From Dehalococcoidia bacterium (lineage in GTDB: Bacteria; Chloroflexota; Dehalococcoidia; GIF9; AB-539-J10): DNA of 64,000 nucleotides. The stretch covers positions 1-64,000 of the forward strand of contig PWUU01000077.1 in assembly GCA_003562475.1 (NCBI GenBank), written 5' to 3'. Positions within the stretch are counted from its first letter, which is position 1; the number at the start of each line of letters is the position of its first letter. The translations under genes were made by a program, and so were the position numbers. Below the pieces are notes generated by a model that was not told where the DNA came from, made no database searches, and saw only the letters and a program-made list of their open reading frames with translations. Positions 26,368 through 38,295 of this stretch are shown piece after piece.

Positions 26368-27240
26368 CTATATTCCGCCAAGTGTGTCGAGTTGTGCCTG
26401 GGCGTCGTAGCTATAGTCCTCCGGGGAGCTCACGAAGTAGGACTCGCCACACGTAGCGCGAGGCTCGTTCTTTATGGAGGTCACCAGGTCGAAAGCCCTC
26501 TTCACGTGTGCTTCATCGCCCTCTATCGATAGGGTCACAGCGCCCTCCGAGCCCCCCACTCCGCCGGAGCAGATGTGGTATGCCTTGACGCCGGCAAGTA
26601 CGCCCAGCGCCTGAATCTCGGTAACCACCTTGCCGGTGATGACGGGAACGAGCTTGGCCGGCAACCCGAGACTCCACTTGTAGTAGTAGACCCCACTGTG
26701 GTTGGACGCATCCATCACGGATGGGACCAGTTTCTCCAGTCCTGCGGTGATAATGACGTGAGAGTTGCGTGCAGTGGTTATGGGGGTGAACATGCCCCAG
26801 GTGCCACCCTTGAGTGACGACGCCATGATCCCCGCGTTGCCCTGGGGGTCGATCGCATTGGCACCCTTGATGAACACGTCATCTGGGCCGAAATTGTGAA
26901 TCTCCACGTTGGAGTCTGCGTTCTCCACCACCTTGCCATCGTGCACTACGTGCATCGTACATGGCGGGGGTGCACAGTTGGCGTTAGTGGCACCATTGAA
27001 AACAAGCCCAACCGTCTGGTGTGACTTCGGCTCCACGGTGATGTTAAAGAGCTCTTCGCTGACATAGGCGGCCGTGATGCCACGGGCAATGATGATCCAC
27101 CCTTTCTTCATGGCGGCCTGCACTTCAGGCAGGGCTACTGTGGCCTTCGCGATGAGGCGCCTTGATGCTGCCGGGTTCAATGTGATGAGGGCAGCGACCT
27201 TGTCTTTGCCGGGATCTGGCAGATTGACTTCATAGAACAT
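26368..27240 (-). CDS. Conserved-looking protein of unknown function
   Basis: 290 aa from ATG 27240, which has GGGAGGT before it; the frame is open 17 codons further up. I do not recognise the family. Visible features are LITLNPAASRRLIAKATVAL, KKGWIIIARGITAAYVSEEL, a Cys-Pro-rich CAPPPC (an unusual possible metal or redox site), GNAGIMASSLKGGTWGMFTP and HICSGGVGGSEGAVTLSIEG. No signal peptide or membrane helix. The alternating glycine turns suggest an alpha/beta enzyme-like fold, perhaps a sugar or organic acid lyase given its neighbours. Confidence 0.7.
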   Translation of the reverse strand: MFYEVNLPDPGKDKVAALITLNPAASRRLIAKATVALPEVQAAMKKGWIIIARGITAAYVSEELFNITVEPKSHQTVGLVFNGATNANCAPPPCTMHVVHDGKVVENADSNVEIHNFGPDDVFIKGANAIDPQGNAGIMASSLKGGTWGMFTPITTARNSHVIITAGLEKLVPSVMDASNHSGVYYYKWSLGLPAKLVPVITGKVVTEIQALGVLAGVKAYHICSGGVGGSEGAVTLSIEGDEAHVKRAFDLVTSIKNEPRATCGESYFVSSPEDYSYDAQAQLDTLGGI

Positions 27241-27395
27241 ACGGATACCTCCCTGGACAATGTCCCGATTGTGCGTGTAACTGAGATTCAATACGAAGCA
27301 GTGCTAGAGGCAAATGGATATGATGCATCGATAGTCGTGCAATGGTATCGTGACCCCCTGAGAGTGTCAAGAATCATGTACGCGGCAGTGCGCGG

Positions 27396-27424
27396 TTGGT
27401 TTGGAACCGGTGCTCCTCTATAAT
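27396..27424 (+). promoter_or_regulatory. Promoter of pth, probably leaderless
   Basis: TTGGTT (27396-27401), 17-bp spacer, TATAAT (27419-27424). The ATG of pth follows only 12 bases after the -10 box and has no Shine-Dalgarno, so the mRNA would begin within about six bases of the start codon. Confidence 0.7.
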
Positions 27425-27436
27425 GCGGGTTCAGCA

Positions 27437-28035
27437 ATGCGCACCACTGTCATCATGGGACTTGGCAATCCGGGTCCGGCTTATGCCGGGACGAGGCACA
27501 ACGTGGGGTTCCGCTGTGCGGATGACTTCGCGTTGAGGCACGGAGTGCGCTTCGCGCGGAACGCGTGCGGCGCTCAACTGGCCGAGTTAGAACTGGCCGA
27601 CGCGCATGTCGTAATCGCAAAACCTCGAACATTCATGAATTTGAGTGGGCGATCGGCACTGGCGTTGACACACGCTCTCGGTATATCACCGGAGAATCTG
27701 GTAGTAGTGTATGACGATGTCGACCTGCCGCTCGGGAGGCTCCGGGTACGACCCTCCGGTGGTTCAGGTGGTCACAACGGGGTAAGATCGATCCTGGAGG
27801 CACTTGATACAGATAAATTCCCAAGGGTGCGAGTGGGAATTGGCAGGCCTGACGAGCCGGGATCGACTGGATGGTCGGAGGCTTCGCTTATCGACTATGT
27901 GCTGACCTCGTTCACGGCTGAACAAGAGACCATCATAGAGGAAGCGATATCGAGAGTCAGCGACATCCTGGACTGTATAGTTGAAGAAGGCATCGACGCT
28001 GCAATGAGTCGGTTCAACAGTGTAGTATGGGCGCC

Positions 28036-28039
<4 letters not shown>
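27437..28039 (+). CDS. pth: Peptidyl-tRNA hydrolase
   Basis: A 200-aa enzyme recycling peptidyl-tRNAs that drop off the ribosome. Motifs: GLGNPGPAYAGTRHNVGF with the catalytic Asn and His, KPRTFMNLSG, and DDVDLPLGRLRVRPSGGSGG followed by HNG. ATG 27437 is where the conserved protein begins; an upstream in-frame ATG at 27401 lies before the -10 box. The stop overlaps the next start (ATGA). Confidence 0.95.
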
Positions 28040-29822
<1,783 letters not shown>

Positions 29823-29828
29823 TGGTTC

Positions 29829-30821
29829 GTGGAGATTGTGACAGGCGTACACCAGTTGCGTATCCCCTTTCCAGAGGGCATCGAACGGCTGACAAATGCC
29901 TACGTAATTGAAGGAAACCGGGGAAGTATACTTGTCGATTGTGGATGGGATAGCTCGGAGGCGATATGGGCCTTCCGTGAGCAATTGCGGGTCGAGCGCC
30001 TGGCATTTGAGGACATCAATTGGATTGTGGTGACTCATGTGCACCCCGATCATTTTGGTATGGCTGCGAAGCTACGGGAACTCTGCGGCGCAAAGATAGT
30101 CATGCACCGGGCGGACGCGGAACTTATTCGTTCGCGATATGTGGATTATCGGAGTCTGGCAGAGGAAACGGAGAAAATGCTGCTGGCGCACGGCGTGCCG
30201 GCAGATGAGGCAGCCCGGATGCGCGCAGCTTCGGCGTGGGGAGCGCAATATGTGACGGCAGTAGAGCCGGATGTCGTGGTGGAGGACGGTGATACCATAT
30301 CGAATGGCACGTTCCAAATGGAAGTGCTTCACACCCCCGGCCACACACCCGGTCATCTCTGCCTGTATGATCCGCGCAAACGACGCCTGTTCTGCGGCGA
30401 CATTGTCCTGTTCGATGCGATGCCTCATGTTGGTGCTAATCCCCAATCGGGCAAAGACCCGGTTGCGGAGTACAAGAGTTCACTGGAGTACGTCAGTGAG
30501 CGATTGGTCAGCTTTGTCTTTCCCGGCCATGGTCCTGTGTTCAACAGTCTCGGGATACGATCGGAGGAGCTGCGTCGTTTGCTGGAGACTCGACAGCGCC
30601 AGATCCTTGCGGTGCTGGATGAGGGGTTGAAGGACGCGTACCAGGTGACCCGGGTGCTGTATCGGGGGGTTGATGCGAGTGATGCCGCGTATGAAGACCT
30701 GCACGCTCGGGAACGCAGGGCGGGAGTGACCGAGGTAATTGCGTGGTTGAGACACCTCGATGCCTGCGGCAAAATAGCCACGCTGGATCAGAATGGCAGG
30801 ACAGTCTATCTTGCCAAATAG
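29829..30821 (+). CDS. MBL-fold metallohydrolase with C-terminal helical domain
   Basis: 330 aa, GTG start 6 bp after enolase. The zinc site THVHPDHFGM (HxHxDH), with later HTPGHTPGHLCLYD, CGDIVLFD and VFPGHGPVF, defines a glyoxalase II-like metallo-beta-lactamase fold. The last 90 residues form a winged-helix-like extension often found in this subgroup. Substrate unknown; thioesters or phosphodiesters are typical. Confidence 0.88.
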   Translation: MEIVTGVHQLRIPFPEGIERLTNAYVIEGNRGSILVDCGWDSSEAIWAFREQLRVERLAFEDINWIVVTHVHPDHFGMAAKLRELCGAKIVMHRADAELIRSRYVDYRSLAEETEKMLLAHGVPADEAARMRAASAWGAQYVTAVEPDVVVEDGDTISNGTFQMEVLHTPGHTPGHLCLYDPRKRRLFCGDIVLFDAMPHVGANPQSGKDPVAEYKSSLEYVSERLVSFVFPGHGPVFNSLGIRSEELRRLLETRQRQILAVLDEGLKDAYQVTRVLYRGVDASDAAYEDLHARERRAGVTEVIAWLRHLDACGKIATLDQNGRTVYLAK

Positions 30822-31853
<1,032 letters not shown>

Positions 31854-31880
31854 CGGCATGTGTTGTGCCACCTTCCGGCG

Positions 31881-31908
31881 CTACGGCGGAGTAGGAACTC
31901 CGCCGTAG
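31881..31908 (+). terminator. Terminator after gapA
   Basis: Perfect 12-bp stem CTACGGCGGAGT / ACTCCGCCGTAG with AGGA loop, 27 bp after the gapA stop, followed by TACTGTATTTGATTT, moderately T-rich. A good Rho-independent terminator. Confidence 0.8.
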
Positions 31909-32100
31909 TACTGTATTTGATTTCCGTTGATCGGTGCAAAGGTGTCATCACCTCTATCGTCTGAATGAGGGACACTTCGAGCGGGCCTCATTGTGCAAAT
32001 CCGGGTGGTGTGGGGAGCCTCGTGCCTCCTTTGTGCTTGTGACTTAGTGAAAGGTTTTCGGCTCGGACATAAACCGCCATACACGTTGTCACGTTTGTCT

Positions 32101-32106
32101 TATAAT
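32101..32106 (+). promoter_or_regulatory. -10 box of the ECF sigma gene, near-leaderless
   Basis: TATAAT at 32101-32106 lies 10 bases before GTG 32117 and 13 before ATG 32120; there is no Shine-Dalgarno and no convincing -35 at normal spacing. Confidence 0.55.
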
Positions 32107-32119
32107 AGACATCGTTGTG

Positions 32120-32659
32120 ATGTCTGAAGAGCAGGAAATTGTAGCCCGGGCAGCTCGGGGAGATGTAGATGCTTTTACGAAGCTCTACGAAGAGAACTTC
32201 GATCGAGTCTACCGCTACCTCTATGTCCGACTGGGCAACGAGGCGGAATCTGAGGATATCACACAGGAGGTATTTGCCAAGGTCCTTGAGGTGATCGGTT
32301 CGTTTCAGTGGCGAGACGTACCCTTTGCGTCATGGCTGTTTCGCATTGCGCATAACAAGATGATCGACCATATTCGCAAAGAGAAGCGGGTGGAGAGAGC
32401 TGATTCGGAGGAAGCTGTTCTCTCGCTGGACGACCCGGATCCAGCGGATATCGCCGAGCACAATTTGCAGCTCGAGAAAGTGAGGCACAACATCGGCAAA
32501 CTGTCGCCGGCACAGCGCGAGGTTATCTGGTTGCGATTTGGTGCGGGCCTTACCACGACGGAGGTTGCCAGCGCCCTTGGAAAGAGTACGGGTACGGTGA
32601 AGGCACTGCAATACAATGGGATAGTGGCGTTGAGGAAGCTGATGGAGTTCTCTTCATGA
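32120..32659 (+). CDS. RNA polymerase sigma factor, ECF/sigma-70 family
   Basis: 179 aa (or 180 from GTG 32117). Region 2: FDRVYRYLYVRLGNEAESED, VFAKVLE, PFASWLFRIAHNKMIDHIRK. Region 4: LSPAQREVIWLRFGAGLTTTEVASALGKSTGTVKAL. No extra domains. The stop overlaps the start of the next gene by four bases (ATGA), pairing it with a membrane protein that is probably its regulator. Confidence 0.92.
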   Translation: MSEEQEIVARAARGDVDAFTKLYEENFDRVYRYLYVRLGNEAESEDITQEVFAKVLEVIGSFQWRDVPFASWLFRIAHNKMIDHIRKEKRVERADSEEAVLSLDDPDPADIAEHNLQLEKVRHNIGKLSPAQREVIWLRFGAGLTTTEVASALGKSTGTVKALQYNGIVALRKLMEFSS

Positions 32660-33459
32660 ACGAAAGAGTTGAGGAACTGTTCGATCGATATGTCGACCGG
32701 CTGATAGCCGGCGAAGATATTACGTCGTGCGCGGCGGACGACCCCGAATTGCTCGAGGCACTGGCGCCACTGCTGCACACCGGCGAGTTGGTGGCTCATC
32801 AATTGAGAGCTGTCGAGCCATCGTCGCAGTTCAGAAGAGCAGCGCGCACCCGAATGAGAAACCTCTTCTTTGCCCGGCTTGCACGTAAGGAACCTCGTCC
32901 TGGCTACCTCTCAATGTGGTGGCAGCGACGCTGGGCAACAGCGATGGTTACCGCGATGGTCGTGTGCCTCGCAGGACTTGGTGTGCTCGCGGCATCCTTC
33001 AATGCACTACCGACCGGGTTCTTCTATCCGGTGAAGACGGCGACTGAGCAGATGCGTCTGGTCATGACCACGTCAGAATACGAGCGAACTGAACTCCAGC
33101 TCGAGTATGTTGAGCGCAGACTCTCCGAAATGACGAGCATGGCAGGGAGAGGAGATGCTGACACAGCTATCCTCGTGGCGGGTGAAGCTATGCGCCTCCT
33201 CGTTCAGATGTCTACGAGTGCTCTGTTCGACTTTTCCGACGGGCAAGTCTTCCTGACGATGGCGCCGCCGGACCCCTCTGAGGCTCTGTCCCCTATCGCG
33301 GTTCTCAACGCCGATCGCGAAGGCTCCCTCGAGTTGCTTGCAGGTGTGCTCGATGAGGCGCCTGAAGAGTTGAAGCCGAGGATCGAGCAGCTTATGGCGG
33401 AACTCTCTCGGGAGTTCGATGCGACCATTGCGCATCTGGAGACGAAGACCACGTCCTGA
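32656..33459 (+). CDS. Membrane protein with DUF5667-like domain, probable anti-sigma partner
   Basis: 267 aa: a cytoplasmic N-terminal helical part (residues 1-90), one membrane helix (MVTAMVVCLAGLGVLAASF), then an extracytoplasmic domain beginning PTGFFYPVKTATEQMRLVM and followed by helices rich in Glu and Arg. PVKxxxExxRL after the membrane segment is typical of DUF5667 proteins encoded next to sigma factors. Translational coupling with the sigma gene supports control of that factor. No HxxxCxxC zinc anti-sigma motif is present, so the mechanism would differ from classical ZAS proteins. Confidence 0.7.
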   Translation: MNERVEELFDRYVDRLIAGEDITSCAADDPELLEALAPLLHTGELVAHQLRAVEPSSQFRRAARTRMRNLFFARLARKEPRPGYLSMWWQRRWATAMVTAMVVCLAGLGVLAASFNALPTGFFYPVKTATEQMRLVMTTSEYERTELQLEYVERRLSEMTSMAGRGDADTAILVAGEAMRLLVQMSTSALFDFSDGQVFLTMAPPDPSEALSPIAVLNADREGSLELLAGVLDEAPEELKPRIEQLMAELSREFDATIAHLETKTTS

Positions 33460-33501
33460 TCACAAGGGGACGCCCTACTCCATCCTTTCTCTGCGCGCTG
33501 G

Positions 33502-33507
33502 TATAAT
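33502..33507 (+). promoter_or_regulatory. Extended -10 promoter of dnaX, near-leaderless
   Basis: TGGTATAAT: an extended -10 element, with the hexamer at 33502-33507. The dnaX ATG follows 15 bases later without a Shine-Dalgarno. Confidence 0.6.
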
Positions 33508-33522
33508 ACCTGCGTCACTGTC

Positions 33523-35328
33523 ATGTCATCAGAAGTCCTCTACCGAAAGTGGCGGCCGCAGACCCTTGGCGAGGTAGTCGGCCAGGAGACGGTCACCACC
33601 ACGCTTCGCAACGCGGTGAGGAGCAATCGCGTTGGCCACGCGTATCTGTTCTGTGGACCAAGGGGGACGGGGAAGACGAGCACCGGACGCATCCTGGCAA
33701 AGGCTGTCAATTGTCTCAGTCCAGCGGATGGTGAACCCTGTAACGAATGCGATGCATGCGTCTCTATCTCGGAGGGTCGCTGTCTCGACGTCATCGAGAG
33801 CGATGCGGCGAGTAATCGTGGCGTCGATGACATTCGCCAGCTCCGAGAACGCGTCAACTATGCAGCCGGCATGGTCAGGCGCAAGGTGTACATCGTCGAT
33901 GAAGTCCATATGCTGACTGACGTGGCCTCGAATGCCCTGCTGAAGACGCTGGAAGAACCGCCTCCTCACGTGGTGTTTATCCTTGCCACGACGGAATTCC
34001 ATAGAGTACTTCCTACGATTGTATCGAGGTGTCAGTGTTTCCATTTCCGGCGGCTGGCGCTGAACTCGATTGCAGCGAAACTGCGACTTGTTTGTGAGCA
34101 GGAGGGTATTGAAATAGAGGATACGAGTCTTGCGGCCATAGCTCGCGCTGCGGCCGGCAGCTTGCGTGATGCAGAGAACCTCCTGCAGCAATTGCTTGCA
34201 AGTCATGGGCGACAGCTGTTGGCCGCTGATGTGCGAGAGGGATTGGGCATTGCGGATGAATCGCATGTCATCGAACTGCTTCGTGCGCTCACTTCCAGAG
34301 ATCTGACCGGGGGACTTCGTGTGTTGCACCAGGCGAGCGACGACGGCCTGGATATGCGTCACTTCAGCCGCGAGGTAGTCATGTCCCTTCGTGATGTACT
34401 ACTCGTCAAGTCGGGGTGTGATGATATCGTTGAGGGCGGAGTTGAGCGAATCGAAGAGCTGCGTCAGATTGCACAAGAAGCTGACCTCGGCGATATCTCC
34501 CGGGCCATGCGGCTCTTCGGTGACAGTAATACGAAGGATGCCTCCCACCCACTTCTGGCTCTCGAAATTGCCTTTGTGGACGGTGTAGCCGGAACCACGC
34601 AGGTTGAGGCCGCAGGTGAGAAGAGCGATGGTCCCGCGGTGCAGAAGAGCGTTCGGAAACGGACGCCGCCATCTTCGGCCCGCGTTGTACCGGGAGACAG
34701 GGGAGCACAACCGATCCGGTCCGGCGAGACCGAGGGGCGCTCCGTGCACGAAGAGGAGCCACCACCAGTTGTCTCCCGTGCTGCAAGTACTGGTGGCGGG
34801 CGGCCAGTCGAAACGGGGGAAGCCGAACTGCATTCTCCGGAATTGGTGGGAGGAGCTGAACCGGAGGAACAGCTCCAGCAAACACCCGCGGCTGGGATGA
34901 TGGATGTGCCGGCACGAAGTCCGGTCGATGGGCATTCTCCGCAGGGGGAAGAGCTGGAGCATATGTCCGGTGAGCTTGGCCGGGTGCGCGCGAGCTGGCG
35001 AGAGTACGTTGATTCCCTTCGAGGGCTTGGCTCAAGCGGCAATCTCGACGCGTTTCTACGAAGCGCGTGTGAACCGGTATCTCTCGAAGATGGAGTGCTG
35101 GTACTCCGATTCTCTCACCAGTTTCATAAGAACAAGGTGGAAGACCCGAAGTATCGCCATGTTGTGGAAGAGCGCCTCCATCAGTTCTACGGACGCCCGT
35201 ACCGGATAGCGTGTGTGCTTGAAGTGCAGTCAGGCGGTCAATCCAATCCATCTACCGATGTGAGAGCAGAGGGTCATCTTGTCGAGGCGGCACTCAAGCT
35301 CGGGGCGCGGCCGAGAAGTCCGAAGTAA
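33523..35328 (+). CDS. dnaX: DNA polymerase III subunit gamma/tau
   Basis: 601 aa clamp-loader ATPase. Walker A GPRGTGKTSTGRI, the four-cysteine zinc site CLSPADGEPCNECDAC, Walker B VDEVHML, and sensor region FILATTEFHRVLPTIVSRCQ. After about residue 365 comes a low-complexity Pro/Glu/Gly linker and then a C-terminal tau-like domain. I see no poly-A slippery site, so a separate gamma product is not evident. It starts a dnaX-recR-recO unit. Confidence 0.95.
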   Translation: MSSEVLYRKWRPQTLGEVVGQETVTTTLRNAVRSNRVGHAYLFCGPRGTGKTSTGRILAKAVNCLSPADGEPCNECDACVSISEGRCLDVIESDAASNRGVDDIRQLRERVNYAAGMVRRKVYIVDEVHMLTDVASNALLKTLEEPPPHVVFILATTEFHRVLPTIVSRCQCFHFRRLALNSIAAKLRLVCEQEGIEIEDTSLAAIARAAAGSLRDAENLLQQLLASHGRQLLAADVREGLGIADESHVIELLRALTSRDLTGGLRVLHQASDDGLDMRHFSREVVMSLRDVLLVKSGCDDIVEGGVERIEELRQIAQEADLGDISRAMRLFGDSNTKDASHPLLALEIAFVDGVAGTTQVEAAGEKSDGPAVQKSVRKRTPPSSARVVPGDRGAQPIRSGETEGRSVHEEEPPPVVSRAASTGGGRPVETGEAELHSPELVGGAEPEEQLQQTPAAGMMDVPARSPVDGHSPQGEELEHMSGELGRVRASWREYVDSLRGLGSSGNLDAFLRSACEPVSLEDGVLVLRFSHQFHKNKVEDPKYRHVVEERLHQFYGRPYRIACVLEVQSGGQSNPSTDVRAEGHLVEAALKLGARPRSPK

Positions 35329-35356
35329 TCGAGGACTGTGAAAGGTGGTGATCCGC

Positions 35357-35959
35357 ATGTCAGTCACTGCTGAACCTATCGCGCGGGTGGTCCTTGCGTT
35401 GAGCAAATTGCCGGGGATCGGCCCTAAGAGCGCACAACGACTCGCCTATCATCTGCTCCAGAGCGCCGATGCCGACATCGAGGAACTCGCAGACTCTCTG
35501 CGTGCGTTGAAGGGGAGCCTCACATTGTGTGCTACTTGTTTCAATGTAACCGACAAGAATCCCTGTATGATCTGTGCCGACACCCAGCGGGATTCTTCCA
35601 TACTGTGTGTGATCGAAAGGCCGGCGGATATACCCCCTGTCGAGCGCACCGGTCGCTTCAGCGGGTTCTATCATGTGCTGCACGGCGCGCTGAGTCCCGC
35701 TCGAGGTGTAGGGCCGGAGGATCTACGGATTCAAGAACTACTGCCAAGGGTGTGGAACACGGGCGTGAGAGAAGTGATTCTCGCGACGAATCCAACGGTC
35801 GAGGGTGAAGCCACTGCGATGTACATTCGTCAGGTGATAAGTCCGGCTGGTGTTCGCGTCAGCAGGCTTGCGCGAGGGCTTCCGTTTGGAGCAGATATCG
35901 AGTATGCTGATGACATAACTCTTGGCCAGGCGTTCGACTCGCGCCAGGGGTTCTGGTGA
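35357..35959 (+). CDS. recR: Recombination mediator protein RecR
   Basis: 200 aa. LSKLPGIGPKSAQRLAYHLL is the helix-hairpin-helix, CATCFNVTDKNPCMIC the four-cysteine zinc finger, and the TOPRIM domain follows (ILCVIERPADIPPVERTG, EVILATNPTVEGEATAMYI). Works with RecO to load RecA on gapped DNA. AAGGTGGTGAT precedes ATG 35357. GTG 35345 is an alternative start. Confidence 0.95.
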   Translation: MSVTAEPIARVVLALSKLPGIGPKSAQRLAYHLLQSADADIEELADSLRALKGSLTLCATCFNVTDKNPCMICADTQRDSSILCVIERPADIPPVERTGRFSGFYHVLHGALSPARGVGPEDLRIQELLPRVWNTGVREVILATNPTVEGEATAMYIRQVISPAGVRVSRLARGLPFGADIEYADDITLGQAFDSRQGFW

Positions 35960-35965
35960 CGATCC

Positions 35966-36781
35966 ATGACCGGCGGCAGAGACTACCAGGTTGAGGGTCT
36001 TGTCATCCGAAATGCGGCTGTGGGTGAGCGCGACCGGGTAGTGACTCTTTTCACTCGTGACGAGGGCAAGCTCACGTTTGTTGCTCGTGGTGCGCGGCGT
36101 CCAGGCAGCACTCTCGGCCCTTCCGTCCAGATGCTCACACGAGGACGATTTCAGTGCGTTCGTCGTCGCGGCCTCGACCTCATCACCCAGGCAGTCACCG
36201 TTGACTCGTACAGCAAGCTGAAGGCCGATCTCTGGTGCATGTCGTGTGGCTTCTATTTGACCGAACTGGTTGATGCGTCGACAGTTGAGGGCTCACCGAA
36301 CCGGGCGCTTTACGATCTGTTGATTGCGGCGCTCAGTACGGCGAGTCAAGGTGGGTGTACTGAGGTACTGCTCCGGTTCTTTGAGTTGCGGCTGCTTCAG
36401 TACGTGGGCTTCTGTCCAGCACTGCAGAGCTGTGTGAATTGTGGTGCTGCGTTGCGTCCTGAGGAGAATTCCCTCAGTATAGATTGGGGCGGCGTCCTTT
36501 GCCCCGAGTGCTCTCCTTTGTGTAGCGATGCGAGACCTCTCAGCCTGGATGCGCTTAAGGTCCTGAGGTTCTGCCTCGCCAACACACTGGATACCTCCTG
36601 TCGCGCACGATTGAATGACGGGCTGGCGCGTGAAGTTGAGGATCACGTCTACAGGTTTATGAGTTCCGTGCTGCAGAGAGATGTGAAGTCACGGGGATGG
36701 CTACAGCGACTCCGTGCGGAGTCGCTGTTGACAGGTCATGGGGAAGCTTCTACAATCGCTGACTTGTGTGAATCCGGATAG
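35966..36781 (+). CDS. recO: DNA repair protein RecO
   Basis: 271 aa: N-terminal OB fold (EGLVIRNAAVGERDRVVTLF, GKLTFVARGARRPGS) and a helical C-domain with zinc site CVNCGAALRP and CPEC. Starts 6 bp after recR, its functional partner. Confidence 0.93.
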   Translation: MTGGRDYQVEGLVIRNAAVGERDRVVTLFTRDEGKLTFVARGARRPGSTLGPSVQMLTRGRFQCVRRRGLDLITQAVTVDSYSKLKADLWCMSCGFYLTELVDASTVEGSPNRALYDLLIAALSTASQGGCTEVLLRFFELRLLQYVGFCPALQSCVNCGAALRPEENSLSIDWGGVLCPECSPLCSDARPLSLDALKVLRFCLANTLDTSCRARLNDGLAREVEDHVYRFMSSVLQRDVKSRGWLQRLRAESLLTGHGEASTIADLCESG

Positions 36782-36924
36782 TACTGACATCGCGAACAGT
36801 CGTATACTGCAAATAGCGCACGGCCAGGAGACGTGTAATGGTGTGTCCAACGCAGTCCTTCTTCGGTAGTTCCGGTACCCCAGCCCGTACACATACGTGG
36901 CATAGCTGATATCCTGAAGACGCA

Positions 36925-38295
36925 ATGTACATCGCAATCGTCGGTGCGGGTGCTGCAGGTTTCTACATTGCCAGCCTTCTCTCCAGAGAGAAACACGAGA
37001 TTGTCGTTATCGAGCAGGATGAGGAAGCGGCGGGACAGGTCCGCCGGGAACTGGACGCGGGGGTTGTAGTTGGCAATGCTGTCATACCCAGGATTCTGTG
37101 GCAGGCGGAAGTACAGCGCGCCGATCTCCTGGTAGCGGTCACGGGGGTGGACGAGACCAACATGATCACCTGCTTTATGGCCAAGGAGCTCGGAGTCAAG
37201 AAGACAATCGCTCGTATTCGAAACCCGGAGTATGCGGGTTACCTCCTTGTTGGTGGCAGATCGCCCTATGCAACGCGCAAGATCGTACGGCCGCGGAGTC
37301 TCGGAGTCGACCTCTTCGTCAACCCCGAGATCGAAGCTGCGCGGGAAATCGTCTCGATCCTTTCAGGACTCTACGTGACACCCATGGAGGAATTCGCCGA
37401 CGGCAGGGTGCAGCTGCGTGAGTTCAGGGCCGGGAGTGCCGCAGTAGTCGAGAAACGGCTCTCGGAGATCCCGTTTCCCAGGCCATGCGTCGTTGTGATG
37501 CTGGGGCGTGGCGATGACATAGGAGTACCGTCTCCTGACACCAGCGTGCAGAAGGGCGATCGGCTCTACCTATTGGCGGCTCGAAAGGATATGGATCAGC
37601 TCGGCGCCATCTTCGAGGTGCCCCGGCGTTCTCCACGGACGGTGGTCATATTCGGTGGTGGCACAGTCGGATTCCACGTTGCAGAGGCGCTCGAGAAGCG
37701 CGGTGTTCAGGTGAAACTCATCGAGAAAAGTGTCGCGAGATCTCAAGAGATCAGCTCGCGACTCAAGCGCACCGTGGTCATTCAGGGTGGAAGGCCTGAC
37801 CGCGAGCTTCTTCTGGGCGAAGGGGTTTCCCACTCGGATGCGTTCGTTGCCGCTACGGGAGACGAGTCGCTCAATATACTTGCCGGCCTCGTGGCCAAAG
37901 ATGTGGGAGTCTCTCGAACCATTGTCGTAGTCGATGAACCGGAGTACATACCACTTGCCGAAGCGATAGGCGTCGATGTCGCCATGTCGCCACTCTTGCT
38001 CTGCGGAAGCCGTATCGCACACTACATTCTCCATGGCGGTGCGGTGTCGGTTGCGTTGCTTGGCAAAGAGGATGCACAGGTGATCGAGTTTGTGGTGGGC
38101 CCGAACGCACGTATCAGCAAGCAGGCAATCGGAGAGTTACAGTGGCCGAAGCGCGCGGTCCTGGGTGCCGTTGTCCGGGGTGACGCAGTACTTGCTCCAA
38201 CCAGCTCCATGACTATCGAGCCCGGGGATACGGTGATTGTTGCCGCCATGATTGACGCGATTCCCGGTGTGGAACGTCTGTTTAAGTCGCCGTGA
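36925..38295 (+). CDS. trkA: Trk potassium uptake regulatory protein TrkA (two RCK units)
   Basis: 456 aa with two NAD-binding RCK_N domains: MYIAIVGAGAAGFYIASLLS at the N-terminus and VVIFGGGTVGFHVAEALEKR from about residue 236. Each is followed by an RCK_C domain (for example EFAAGSA..., GDRLYLLAARKD). It gates the TrkH channel in response to nucleotides. No Shine-Dalgarno is visible; GATATCCT about 10 bases upstream could be a -10 of a leaderless message. Its stop overlaps the trkH GTG start. Confidence 0.93.
   Translation: MYIAIVGAGAAGFYIASLLSREKHEIVVIEQDEEAAGQVRRELDAGVVVGNAVIPRILWQAEVQRADLLVAVTGVDETNMITCFMAKELGVKKTIARIRNPEYAGYLLVGGRSPYATRKIVRPRSLGVDLFVNPEIEAAREIVSILSGLYVTPMEEFADGRVQLREFRAGSAAVVEKRLSEIPFPRPCVVVMLGRGDDIGVPSPDTSVQKGDRLYLLAARKDMDQLGAIFEVPRRSPRTVVIFGGGTVGFHVAEALEKRGVQVKLIEKSVARSQEISSRLKRTVVIQGGRPDRELLLGEGVSHSDAFVAATGDESLNILAGLVAKDVGVSRTIVVVDEPEYIPLAEAIGVDVAMSPLLLCGSRIAHYILHGGAVSVALLGKEDAQVIEFVVGPNARISKQAIGELQWPKRAVLGAVVRGDAVLAPTSSMTIEPGDTVIVAAMIDAIPGVERLFKSP

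Noticed and set aside
33523-35328. Programmed frameshift in dnaX producing gamma
   Set aside because: No A-rich slippery heptamer with a downstream hairpin was seen around the ATPase/tau junction.
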